Assembly (NCBI GenBank): GCA_945907335.1
Contig: CAMDSU010000040.1
Span: 1 to 12,031 of the forward strand
Reading direction: 5' to 3'
DNA: 12,031 nt
Source of the DNA: Bordetella parapertussis
Lineage (GTDB): Bacteria; Pseudomonadota; Gammaproteobacteria; Burkholderiales; Burkholderiaceae_C
Of the stretch, positions 7,139-12,031 are shown piece by piece; the first letter of the stretch is position 1; the number at the start of each line of letters is the position of its first letter. The translations under genes were made by a program, and so were the position numbers. Under the pieces are notes generated by a model. It was not told the origin of the DNA and did no database searches. It was given only the letters and a program-made list of their open reading frames with translations.

Positions 7139-7542
7139 ACAGCAGTGACGCCTGCGGTTTCCATCAATTGACCGAGCATGCTGAAATATTGGTCAGCTTG
7201 GTGTGTCGGGCGCAAATATTTGGTGCGCTTGTTCTCGCCTTGAAAAAATGTTTCTATCAAAGACAAGCCACGTAATACGTCAATTTTTCGGTGAAGCGTG
7301 GCGGGAGAGGCAATGCTTTTTAACCCCATGGCATCGCTGATGGTCGTTTGCTGGCCTGAAAAATGCCTCACAGCAATGATTTCCAACAGGCGTTTGGCGT
7401 CTGGGTCAAGCGCAGGAAGTTCGCCATTGGATTCAATCGTTTGGATTAAATTTAAAAATTTAAGGTAAATTTTCCGATGACGCATATATAAGTCATAACG
7501 ATCAATGATGGTGAAATGAATATTATCCCAAGATGTCCCCAA
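7135..7542 (-). CDS. Winged-helix (MarR-like) transcriptional regulator
   Basis: A protein of up to 135 residues with one winged helix-turn-helix domain. Residues about 44-110 ([15 protein letters not shown], then [21 protein letters not shown] and a basic wing [12 protein letters not shown]) fit a MarR-type DNA-binding domain. No ligand domain is evident beyond the N- and C-terminal helices expected for dimerisation. The start is uncertain. The TTG at 7542 lies 20 bp inside the end of gabD and lacks a good Shine-Dalgarno, while ATG at 7485 (residue 20) also lacks one; the residues between them ([18 protein letters not shown]) look protein-like, so the longer form is kept. Same strand as gabD and overlapping it, so the gene is probably read from gabD transcripts and may regulate gabD or scoAB. 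Confidence 0.75.
   Translation of the reverse strand: MGTSWDNIHFTIIDRYDLYMRHRKIYLKFLNLIQTIESNGELPALDPDAKRLLEIIAVRHFSGQQTTISDAMGLKSIASPATLHRKIDVLRGLSLIETFFQGENKRTKYLRPTHQADQYFSMLGQLMETAGVTAV
7446..7463. repeat. AT-only inverted repeat inside the regulator coding start
   Basis: TTAAATTT (7446-7453) and AAATTTAA (7456-7463) are perfect inverted arms separated by two A. The site lies in codons near 27-33 of the winged-helix gene and could be an operator within the gene or simply the result of Lys-Phe-Leu-Asn-Leu codons in an AT-rich stretch. Confidence 0.4.
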
Positions 7543-9001
7543 TGCAAAGGTATTTCATCTCTAAATACTCAGTCATGCCGTGTCTAGAGCCTTCACGCCC
7601 TAAACCGGATTGCTTCATTCCGCCAAAAGGCACATGTTCTGTTGCCAATATGCCAACATTAACGCCGACCATGCCGTATTCCAGCGCCTCGCCAACGCGG
7701 TAAATACGTCCGATATCCCGGGTGTAAAAGTAACTGGCCAATCCGAACTCGGTGTTGTTGGCGGCGGCAATGGCTTCTTGCTCAGTTTCAAACTTGAACA
7801 CCGGCGCGAACGGCCCGAAGGTTTCTTCGGTCGCACACAACATGTCGGCGGTGGCGTCTGCCACCAGCGTGGGTTCGAAAAATTGGCCTTTCAAAGCCTT
7901 GCCGCCGGTCAACACGCGAGCGCCTTTGGCCAAAGCGTCAGCCACATGGGATTTGACTTTGAGCAAAGCCGCGTCCTCTATCAGCGGGCCTTGGGACACG
8001 CCGTCTTCAAAGCCGTTGCCGACTTTGAGCGTTTTGACCTTGGCGGTGAATTTCTGGACGAATTCTTCATACACGCCGGACTGCACATAAAAACGGTTGG
8101 AGCACACACAGGTCTGGCCGGCGTTGCGGTATTTGCTGAGCATGGCACCTTCAACGGCAGAGTCGATGTCGGCGTCGTTGAACACGATGAAAGGCGCGTT
8201 ACCGCCGAGCTCTAAAGCCAGTTTTTTGATGCTGGGCGCGGATTGCGCCATCAGAATGCGGCCGACTTCGGTGGAGCCGGTGAAGCTGATGTGGCGCACC
8301 GTGTCGCTGGCGCAAAATATTTTGCCTATGGCGATGCTGTTGTCGCTGTCGGCGCTGAGCATGTTCAACACACCCGCCGGAATGCCAGCACGTATCGCCA
8401 ACTCAGCCGCAGCCAGTGCGGTCAAGGGCGTGAGTTCAGCAGGTTTGATGACGACCGGGCAACCAGCGGCCAGTGCAGGCGCGACTTTGCGCGTGATCAT
8501 GGCCAGCGGGAAATTCCAAGGCGTGATGGCGGCGCACACACCGATGGGTTGATTCAGCACCAGCAAGCGGCGGTTGTTGTCGAACTGCGGCAGCGTCTCG
8601 CCGTTGACGCGCTTGGCTTCTTCGGCGTACCACTCGACAAAACTCGCGCCGTAAGCGATCTCGCCTTTTGCTTCGGGGTAAGGCTTGCCTTGTTCCGCGG
8701 TGAGTATGCGGGCCAGGTCGTCGGCGTTGGCCATGAGTAAATCAAACCATTTGCGCAAAATCTGGCTGCGTTCTTTGGCGGTTTTGTTGCGCCAGGCAGG
8801 CCAAGCGGCGTCGGCTGCGGCGATGGCTTTTTCTGCGTCTGCCGGACCCAGGTTGGCCACATCCGCCAGCTTCAAACCGGTGCTCGGGTCAAGCACCTCA
8901 AAACGGCTGCTGCCTTTGACCCATTCGCCGTTGATCAGCGCATCGGTTTTCAGCAAAGTCGGGTCTTTGAGCAAGGCAAGCGGGGAGGTCTTCATGTCCA
9001 T
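7523..9001 (-). CDS. gabD: NAD(P)-dependent succinate-semialdehyde dehydrogenase
   Basis: A 492-residue aldehyde dehydrogenase of GabD type, oxidising succinate semialdehyde to succinate in the cytoplasm at the end of GABA or related catabolism. Key residues are N163 in TPWNFP, K186 in IKPAE, the general base E264 in LELGGNAP and the nucleophile C298 in NAGQTCVCSNR. The second cysteine two residues later (C300) is typical of GabD proteins. The C-terminal EHVPFGGMKQSGLGREGS and [14 protein letters not shown] also fit. A start at 9001 gives the usual length; M3 (8995) is an alternative, and neither has a strong Shine-Dalgarno. No gabT aminotransferase lies in the window, so the source of the aldehyde is open. 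Glutarate semialdehyde dehydrogenase is the main alternative. Confidence 0.92.
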   Translation of the reverse strand: MDMKTSPLALLKDPTLLKTDALINGEWVKGSSRFEVLDPSTGLKLADVANLGPADAEKAIAAADAAWPAWRNKTAKERSQILRKWFDLLMANADDLARILTAEQGKPYPEAKGEIAYGASFVEWYAEEAKRVNGETLPQFDNNRRLLVLNQPIGVCAAITPWNFPLAMITRKVAPALAAGCPVVIKPAELTPLTALAAAELAIRAGIPAGVLNMLSADSDNSIAIGKIFCASDTVRHISFTGSTEVGRILMAQSAPSIKKLALELGGNAPFIVFNDADIDSAVEGAMLSKYRNAGQTCVCSNRFYVQSGVYEEFVQKFTAKVKTLKVGNGFEDGVSQGPLIEDAALLKVKSHVADALAKGARVLTGGKALKGQFFEPTLVADATADMLCATEETFGPFAPVFKFETEQEAIAAANNTEFGLASYFYTRDIGRIYRVGEALEYGMVGVNVGILATEHVPFGGMKQSGLGREGSRHGMTEYLEMKYLCIGDILG

Positions 9002-9045
9002 GGGGCAACTTTCTGAGGTTCGGGGCTGAGATGTGGCAATCAGAA

Positions 9046-9074
9046 ATTATGCCCCTTGCGTTGCTGCGTCTGAA
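9046..9074 (-). promoter_or_regulatory. Candidate sigma-70 promoter of gabD
   Basis: Reading the minus strand, TTCAGA (plus 9069-9074; four of six matches to the -35) is followed by exactly 17 bases and CATAAT (plus 9046-9051; five of six to the -10). Transcription would start near 9039, giving a leader of about 38 bases to the ATG at 9001. The -35 ends directly at the stop of the upstream vapC gene. Confidence 0.55.
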
Positions 9075-9530
9075 TTAAGTAAAGGGCGTTGAAGTTAAGG
9101 CCTGCACCTTGGGTGTCCATGCATGCGCCGACGCGCGCTTGGCAAAACCCTTGGTATCAAAGGTGGCGAACACATCGCAATGGCGGCTGCTGGCGTGGTG
9201 CAAAGCGTCAGCAAAGTCAAAACCCTGGGTCAAGGCATCGCAAGCGCTTTGCAGGGCGTGGCGGTCTTGTACTTGCAGGTGGGGCATTTCCAATAGGTGC
9301 ATAAACACAGCGGCCACAGTTTTTGGTTTGAGCTTGTAAAAGCCGCGCAACACCCATTCCAACTCCAGCGCTACGGTGGTGGCCACAAACAGTGGTTTGC
9401 CACTTTCTAACAAGGCACGGGCTTGCGCGCATTGCGCGGTAGTGGCTGCATCGGCTTGTTCGGCCTGCACGTAGTAACGCGCCAATACATTGGTGTCCAG
9501 CGCGGTGAGCTTGCGAGTGGCCTGCTTCAT
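9075..9530 (-). CDS. vapC: PIN-domain toxin, VapC-type ribonuclease
   Basis: A 151-residue PIN-domain protein, expected to be a metal-dependent endoribonuclease that inhibits growth by cutting RNA unless bound by its antitoxin. The acidic active-site set is visible: D12 in ALDTNVLARY, E56 in ALELEWVLR, D108 in FDFADALHH (D105 nearby), and D125 in FATFDTKGFAKR. All expected catalytic acids are present, so the protein looks intact. Its ATG overlaps the TGA of the antitoxin gene by 4 bp, the usual antitoxin-then-toxin order with translational coupling. It is followed by the gabD promoter without a visible terminator, so read-through into gabD is possible. Confidence 0.9.
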   Translation of the reverse strand: MKQATRKLTALDTNVLARYYVQAEQADAATTAQCAQARALLESGKPLFVATTVALELEWVLRGFYKLKPKTVAAVFMHLLEMPHLQVQDRHALQSACDALTQGFDFADALHHASSRHCDVFATFDTKGFAKRASAHAWTPKVQALTSTPFT

Positions 9531-9763
9531 GGCTTGAGCAATTGGGCTGCATCCCAGTCGGCAGCCACGTGCCGGCCACTGACCTTGACCATGCCAAAAC
9601 CTTGTTTAGGTGATTGACGCGCCGAAGGTGCAGCGCGCAGCATGATGCAGGTGGCGTCGGTGCTCAACGCAAACTCTACGGCTTGCCCGGTAGCTAAACC
9701 CAACTGCTGGCGCAAAGCTTGCGGAATGGTGACTTGGCCTTTGCTCGTGAGGGTCGACAGCAT
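9527..9763 (-). CDS. AbrB/MazE/VapB-type antitoxin
   Basis: A 78-residue swapped-hairpin AbrB-fold antitoxin. The DNA-binding part TLTSKGQVTIPQALRQQLGL (residues 4-23) is characteristic, followed by the GQAVEF strand. The C-terminal half, ending ADWDAAQLLKP, is the likely toxin-binding tail that blocks the PIN active site. The start is ATG at 9763 rather than the upstream in-frame ATG at 9808, because AAGGAG lies seven bases before it and the AbrB domain begins directly. It overlaps vapC by ATGA. Such antitoxins usually repress their own operon; an inverted repeat at 9790-9807 in the leader is a fitting operator. Confidence 0.9.
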   Translation of the reverse strand: MLSTLTSKGQVTIPQALRQQLGLATGQAVEFALSTDATCIMLRAAPSARQSPKQGFGMVKVSGRHVAADWDAAQLLKP

Positions 9764-9789
9764 GGTGAAGCTCCTTGTATGGGTGAATG

Positions 9790-9812
9790 TGCAATGGTTG
9801 GATTGCATTGTA
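9790..9812 (-). promoter_or_regulatory. TA operon -10 element and overlapping inverted-repeat operator
   Basis: TGCAAT (9790-9795) and ATTGCA (9802-9807) are perfect six-base inverted arms around GGTTGG, and the arms extend imperfectly on both sides. On the minus strand TACAAT (plus 9807-9812) matches five of six bases of a -10 and touches the repeat. Binding here would block the antitoxin-toxin promoter. No good -35 was found. The divergent antitoxin-like gene begins 33 bp away and could share the site. Confidence 0.5.
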
Positions 9813-9839
9813 TTACTTGGTAAGAATTCAAGGAATAAA

Positions 9840-10124
9840 GTGAAATTGAAAAATATTGATATTGAAAAAGTGAGTGCAGCGATTGAGGCAGATGCTGGTC
9901 AAGCACTTCCTGGTATCCGTGAATCTCTGGCCAACGCCAAAGCGGGAATAGTAGGCAAAGTACATACGTCTGAACGAATCGCCGTGCGCCGTCGCGGACG
10001 GCCTGTGGGCAGCACTCAAGCGGTGACCAAAGAGGCCGTCAAACTTCGACTGGATGCAGACCTGCTGCCAGCGTTACGAGCCACGGGAGACGGGTGGCAA
10101 ACACGTGTCAACGATGCACGGTGA
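9840..10124 (+). CDS. Orphan BrnA/DUF4415-like antitoxin, C-terminus short
   Basis: A 94-residue protein resembling BrnA/DUF4415 (ribbon-helix-helix) antitoxins. The recognisable parts are a basic RRRGRPVGST linker (residues 50-59) and EAVKLRLDADLLPALRATGDGWQTRV (65-90), with the GWQTR(V/I/M)N motif of the family. The start is GTG at 9840, with AAGGA five to six bases upstream; the open frame continues leftwards, but only across the antisense strand of the AbrB antitoxin, so that part is rejected. Family members usually continue as NDALR plus several residues; this one ends at NDAR, so the last helix is shortened. No BrnT toxin lies beside it. It may regulate from the shared divergent region, counteract a toxin elsewhere, or be a decaying remnant. 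Confidence 0.72.
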   Translation: MKLKNIDIEKVSAAIEADAGQALPGIRESLANAKAGIVGKVHTSERIAVRRRGRPVGSTQAVTKEAVKLRLDADLLPALRATGDGWQTRVNDAR

Positions 10125-10169
10125 GCATCCATGCAGTTGGCAGCTAAATGCTGATTTGTGAGGTTGGTA

Positions 10170-10190
10170 CACCTAGATTGTTCACCTAGA
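10170..10190. repeat. Direct repeat CACCTAGA x2
   Basis: CACCTAGA occurs at 10170-10177 and again at 10183-10190, 13 bases start to start. Including the two bases before each copy, nine of ten positions agree. The spacing is slightly more than one helical turn. It could be a paired protein-binding site or a chance duplication. Confidence 0.5.
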
Positions 10191-10194
10191 GCCG

Positions 10195-10231
10195 GCGGTT
10201 TGGGTTGGTCTAATGCGCTCAACCCAACCGC
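10195..10231. repeat. Long imperfect hairpin
   Basis: GCGGTTTGGGTTG (10195-10207) pairs with CAACCCAACCGC (10220-10231), a 12-bp stem with one bulged T and a 12-base loop. There is no T tract on either strand, so it is not a standard intrinsic terminator. On the minus strand it covers the stop codon of the short ORF at 10219-10383. Confidence 0.7.
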
Positions 10232-10383
10232 TTACTGTAGAAGCCTCGTGTGTAGCCATTGGGTAAGGTGCGCGTCTTGCGGCCGCACCAGTCATCTGTG
10301 CGAAGGTGAAAACCTATAATTCTCGCTTGCTCGCCAAAGCTATGGCGCCTTAGATCAGTCCAGCGCTGATCGCCTCGAATCAA
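10219..10383 (-). CDS. Unrecognised short ORF (54 codons from a TTG start), possibly a gene remnant
   Basis: The minus-strand frame is open from 10425 to a TGA at 10219. Using the TTG at 10383, with a weak GAGAGGG ten bases before it, the product would have 54 residues. It contains [19 protein letters not shown] and, further on, [20 protein letters not shown] at the C-terminus: basic and aromatic, with one cysteine in DDWCGR. I do not recognise it. It uses AGG, AGA, ATA and CTA codons, and it overlaps the alaS promoter region on the other strand. It may be a small gene, the tail of a decayed gene, or chance. Confidence 0.25.
   Translation of the reverse strand: MIRGDQRWTDLRRHSFGEQARIIGFHLRTDDWCGRKTRTLPNGYTRGFYSKRLG
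10267..10289. repeat. Hairpin containing a perfect 10-bp palindrome
   Basis: GGTGCG (10267-10272) and CGCACC (10284-10289) form a six-base stem. Within it lies TGCGGCCGCA (10278-10287), a perfect palindrome that could alternatively be a dimeric protein-binding site. It lies 25-40 bases upstream of the alaS -10. Confidence 0.5.
10315..10320 (+). promoter_or_regulatory. Consensus -10 element of alaS
   Basis: TATAAT is a perfect -10 hexamer, with no good -35 at 16-18 bases (TCATCT at the 17-base position). Transcription would start near 10327, leaving a leader of about 80 bases before the alaS ATG. Confidence 0.55.
10353..10371 (+). promoter_or_regulatory. Leader hairpin of alaS
   Basis: GATCAG (10353-10358) pairs with CTGATC (10366-10371) across a seven-base loop, within the predicted alaS leader and 36 bases before the ATG. 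There is no following T tract, so attenuation by termination is unlikely. It could be a binding site for a regulator, including AlaRS itself, which is known to repress its own gene in Escherichia coli by binding a palindrome near its promoter. Confidence 0.4.
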
Positions 10384-10407
10384 AGCCTTACCGACCCTCT
10401 CATCACC

Positions 10408-12031
10408 ATGAACGCAAGCACCTCTTCATTGCCCAAACTGTCGGTGGCCGACATACGCAAAACCTTTTTGGATTTTTTCGCCGCCAAAGGACATACCGTG
10501 GTGGCCTCCAGCCCGTTGGTGCCGGGCAACGACCCGACGCTGATGTTCACCAACTCGGGCATGGTTCAGTTCAAAGATGTGTTTCTGGGCGAGGACAAAC
10601 GCTCGTATGTTCGCGCGGCTTCGGTACAAGCCTGTTTGCGCGCCGGTGGCAAACACAACGACTTGGAAAACGTAGGCTACACCGCACGCCATCACACGTT
10701 TTTCGAGATGCTGGGCAACTGGAGTTTTGGCGATTACTTCAAGCGAGACAGTTTGAAATGGGGTTGGGAGTTGTTGACGCAGGTGTACAAGTTGCCGCCC
10801 GAGCGCCTGCTGGTGACTGTCTATATCGATGACGACGAGGCCTACGATATTTGGCACAAAGACATCGGTTTGCCTGCCGACCGCATCGTTCGCATTGGCG
10901 ACAACAAGGGCAAGAAATACGCCTCCGACAATTTTTGGATGATGGCCGACACCGGCCCTTGCGGCCCGTGCTCTGAAATTTTTTACGACCACGGCGCGCA
11001 CATTCCCGGCGGCCCGCCCGGCAGCCCGGACGAAGACGGCGACCGCTTCATCGAAATCTGGAACCACGTGTTCATGCAGTTTGACATGCAACCCGACGGC
11101 AGCTTGAACAAACTGCCCGCGCCTTGCGTGGACACCGGCATGGGCTTGGAGCGCTTGGCCGCTATCCTGCAACACGTGCACAGCAACTACGAGATCGATA
11201 TTTTTGATGCGCTCATCAAAGCCGCTGCGCGTGAAACTGCTTGCGCTGATTTGCACAACAACTCATTGCGCGTGATCGCCGACCACATACGCGCGACCGC
11301 GTTTTTGGTCAGCGACGGCGTGATTCCCGGCAGCGAAGGACGCGGCTATGTGCAGCGGCGCATCATCCGCCGCGCTATTCGCCACGGATACAAGCTGGGG
11401 CAGAAGAAACCGTTTTTCCACAAACTGGTTGCCGACTTGGTGGCTTTCATGGGCGAGGCGTATCCGAACTTGGCGGCGCAGGCTGAACGCATTACTGCGG
11501 TGTTGAAGACCGAGGAAGAGCGGTTTTATGAAACATTAGCAACCGGCATGGAAATCTTGGATGCCAGTTTGCCTCAAGGTGTCAATGTGCTCGCGGGTGA
11601 AGTTGCATTCAAATTGCACGACACCTACGGCTTTCCGCTGGACTTGACCAACGATGTATGCCGCGAGCGAAACGTGTCAGTGGACGAAGCGGCTTTCCAA
11701 GCCGCCATGGAAAAACAAAAATCCCAAGCCCGCGCAGCCGGTAAATTCAAAATGGACAGGGCGTTGGAATACAGCGGTGTCGGCAATGAATTTGTCGGCT
11801 ACGAACATTTGAGCGCCGAAGCCAAAGTCACGGCCTTGTATGTGGACGGCGTGGCTGCCAAAGAAATGCAAGTCGGCCAAGCAGGCGTAGTAGTTTTGGA
11901 CAACACACCGTTTTACGCCGAGAGCGGCGGCCAGGTCGGCGACCAAGGGTATATCAGCGGCGGCGCTGCGGTGTTTGAAGTGGAAGACACGCTCAAAATC
12001 AAAGCCGATGTGTTCGGTCACCACGGCCAGT
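10408..12031 (+). CDS. alaS: Alanyl-tRNA synthetase, N-terminal part (3' partial)
   Basis: The first 541 residues of alanyl-tRNA synthetase, which charges tRNA-Ala in the cytoplasm; the frame runs off the right edge (full length about 870-880). The class II catalytic domain is clear: [19 protein letters not shown] (residues 34-52), [20 protein letters not shown] (93-112, motif 2 region), [11 protein letters not shown] (181-191) and the motif 3 segment GMGLERL (244-250). [20 protein letters not shown] marks the tRNA-recognition region. The editing domain begins with [13 protein letters not shown], and the sequence is cut before its HxxxH metal site. The ATG at 10408 gives a normal N-terminus ([19 protein letters not shown]) but has no visible Shine-Dalgarno. 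Confidence 0.97.
   Translation, partial: MNASTSSLPKLSVADIRKTFLDFFAAKGHTVVASSPLVPGNDPTLMFTNSGMVQFKDVFLGEDKRSYVRAASVQACLRAGGKHNDLENVGYTARHHTFFEMLGNWSFGDYFKRDSLKWGWELLTQVYKLPPERLLVTVYIDDDEAYDIWHKDIGLPADRIVRIGDNKGKKYASDNFWMMADTGPCGPCSEIFYDHGAHIPGGPPGSPDEDGDRFIEIWNHVFMQFDMQPDGSLNKLPAPCVDTGMGLERLAAILQHVHSNYEIDIFDALIKAAARETACADLHNNSLRVIADHIRATAFLVSDGVIPGSEGRGYVQRRIIRRAIRHGYKLGQKKPFFHKLVADLVAFMGEAYPNLAAQAERITAVLKTEEERFYETLATGMEILDASLPQGVNVLAGEVAFKLHDTYGFPLDLTNDVCRERNVSVDEAAFQAAMEKQKSQARAAGKFKMDRALEYSGVGNEFVGYEHLSAEAKVTALYVDGVAAKEMQVGQAGVVVLDNTPFYAESGGQVGDQGYISGGAAVFEVEDTLKIKADVFGHHGQ

Larger units (their letters stand above)
10125..10407. other. Structured intergenic stretch between the accessory genes and alaS
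   Basis: These 283 bases hold no recognised gene. They contain an 8-base direct repeat (10170-10190), a long hairpin (10195-10231), a second hairpin with a 10-base palindrome (10267-10289), a consensus -10 for alaS (10315-10320), a leader hairpin (10353-10371) and a short minus-strand reading frame (10219-10383). No tRNA fold or known riboswitch motif was recognised. Confidence 0.6.

Noticed and set aside
9642..9839. N-terminal extension of the BrnA-like ORF
   Set aside because: It runs antisense through the AbrB antitoxin gene and its leader; the GTG at 9840 with AAGGA gives the normal family N-terminus.
10195..10320. Possible integron attC site around GTCTAAT near 10208
   Set aside because: Antitoxin genes are often integron cassettes and GTCTAAT resembles one attC core end, but no matching GTTRRRY partner at the right distance was found and the motif lies in a hairpin loop, not at a stem base.
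10426..11256. 276-codon open frame antisense to alaS
   Set aside because: It lies wholly opposite the well-conserved alaS catalytic domain, has a Val/His/Ala-rich low-information composition, and has no recognisable domain; this is a typical shadow frame.
1..12031. CRISPR arrays, tRNA or rRNA genes, complete insertion sequences, prophage genes
   Set aside because: I looked for regularly spaced repeats, tRNA T-arm patterns, transposase or integrase motifs and found none.

Overview
The window looks like chromosomal DNA of a betaproteobacterium, most likely Burkholderiales and close to Comamonadaceae. This is judged from the style of the proteins (ETF-ubiquinone oxidoreductase, ScoA/ScoB, GabD, AlaS), a G+C content near one half by eye, and the mix of acyl-CoA and CoA-transfer genes. 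No database search was possible, so the genus is left open.

Layout. (1) 3-914 (+) is the C-terminal part of a PLP-dependent aminotransferase cut by the left edge. (2) 953-3006 (-) holds an electron-transfer flavoprotein:ubiquinone oxidoreductase followed 2 bp later by gcvH. (3) 3150-4348 (+) is a two-gene unit, an SDR dehydrogenase and a hotdog thioesterase overlapping by ATGA, followed by a TetR regulator (4486-5112). (4) 5116-5691 (-) is an AhpD/CMD-like peroxidase-related protein convergent with tetR. (5) 5787-7138 (+) is scoA-scoB, the two subunits of a 3-oxoacid CoA-transferase. (6) 7135-9001 (-) is gabD-type succinate-semialdehyde dehydrogenase followed by an overlapping winged-helix regulator. 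(7) 9075-10124 is an accessory island: an AbrB-type antitoxin and PIN-domain (VapC) toxin pair on the minus strand, and divergently an orphan BrnA/DUF4415-like antitoxin on the plus strand. (8) 10125-10407 is a structured intergenic stretch with hairpins, direct repeats and an unrecognised short minus-strand ORF. (9) 10408-end is the N-terminal 541 residues of alanyl-tRNA synthetase.

How it fits together. ETF-QO passes electrons from acyl-CoA dehydrogenases to ubiquinone. The SDR, thioesterase and CoA-transferase handle hydroxyacyl- or oxoacyl-CoA and ketoacids, and GabD oxidises succinate semialdehyde to succinate, which joins the succinyl-CoA/succinate pool used by ScoAB. This is a plausible short-chain acid and fatty-acid catabolic neighbourhood with two local regulators (TetR and a winged-helix protein), but the regulatory links are inferred from position only. 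The toxin-antitoxin island next to alaS has the look of a small accessory insertion. Nothing in the window proves a wholly new system. The most open questions are the orphan antitoxin with a shortened C-terminus and the structured 283-bp gap before alaS with its unexplained ORF.
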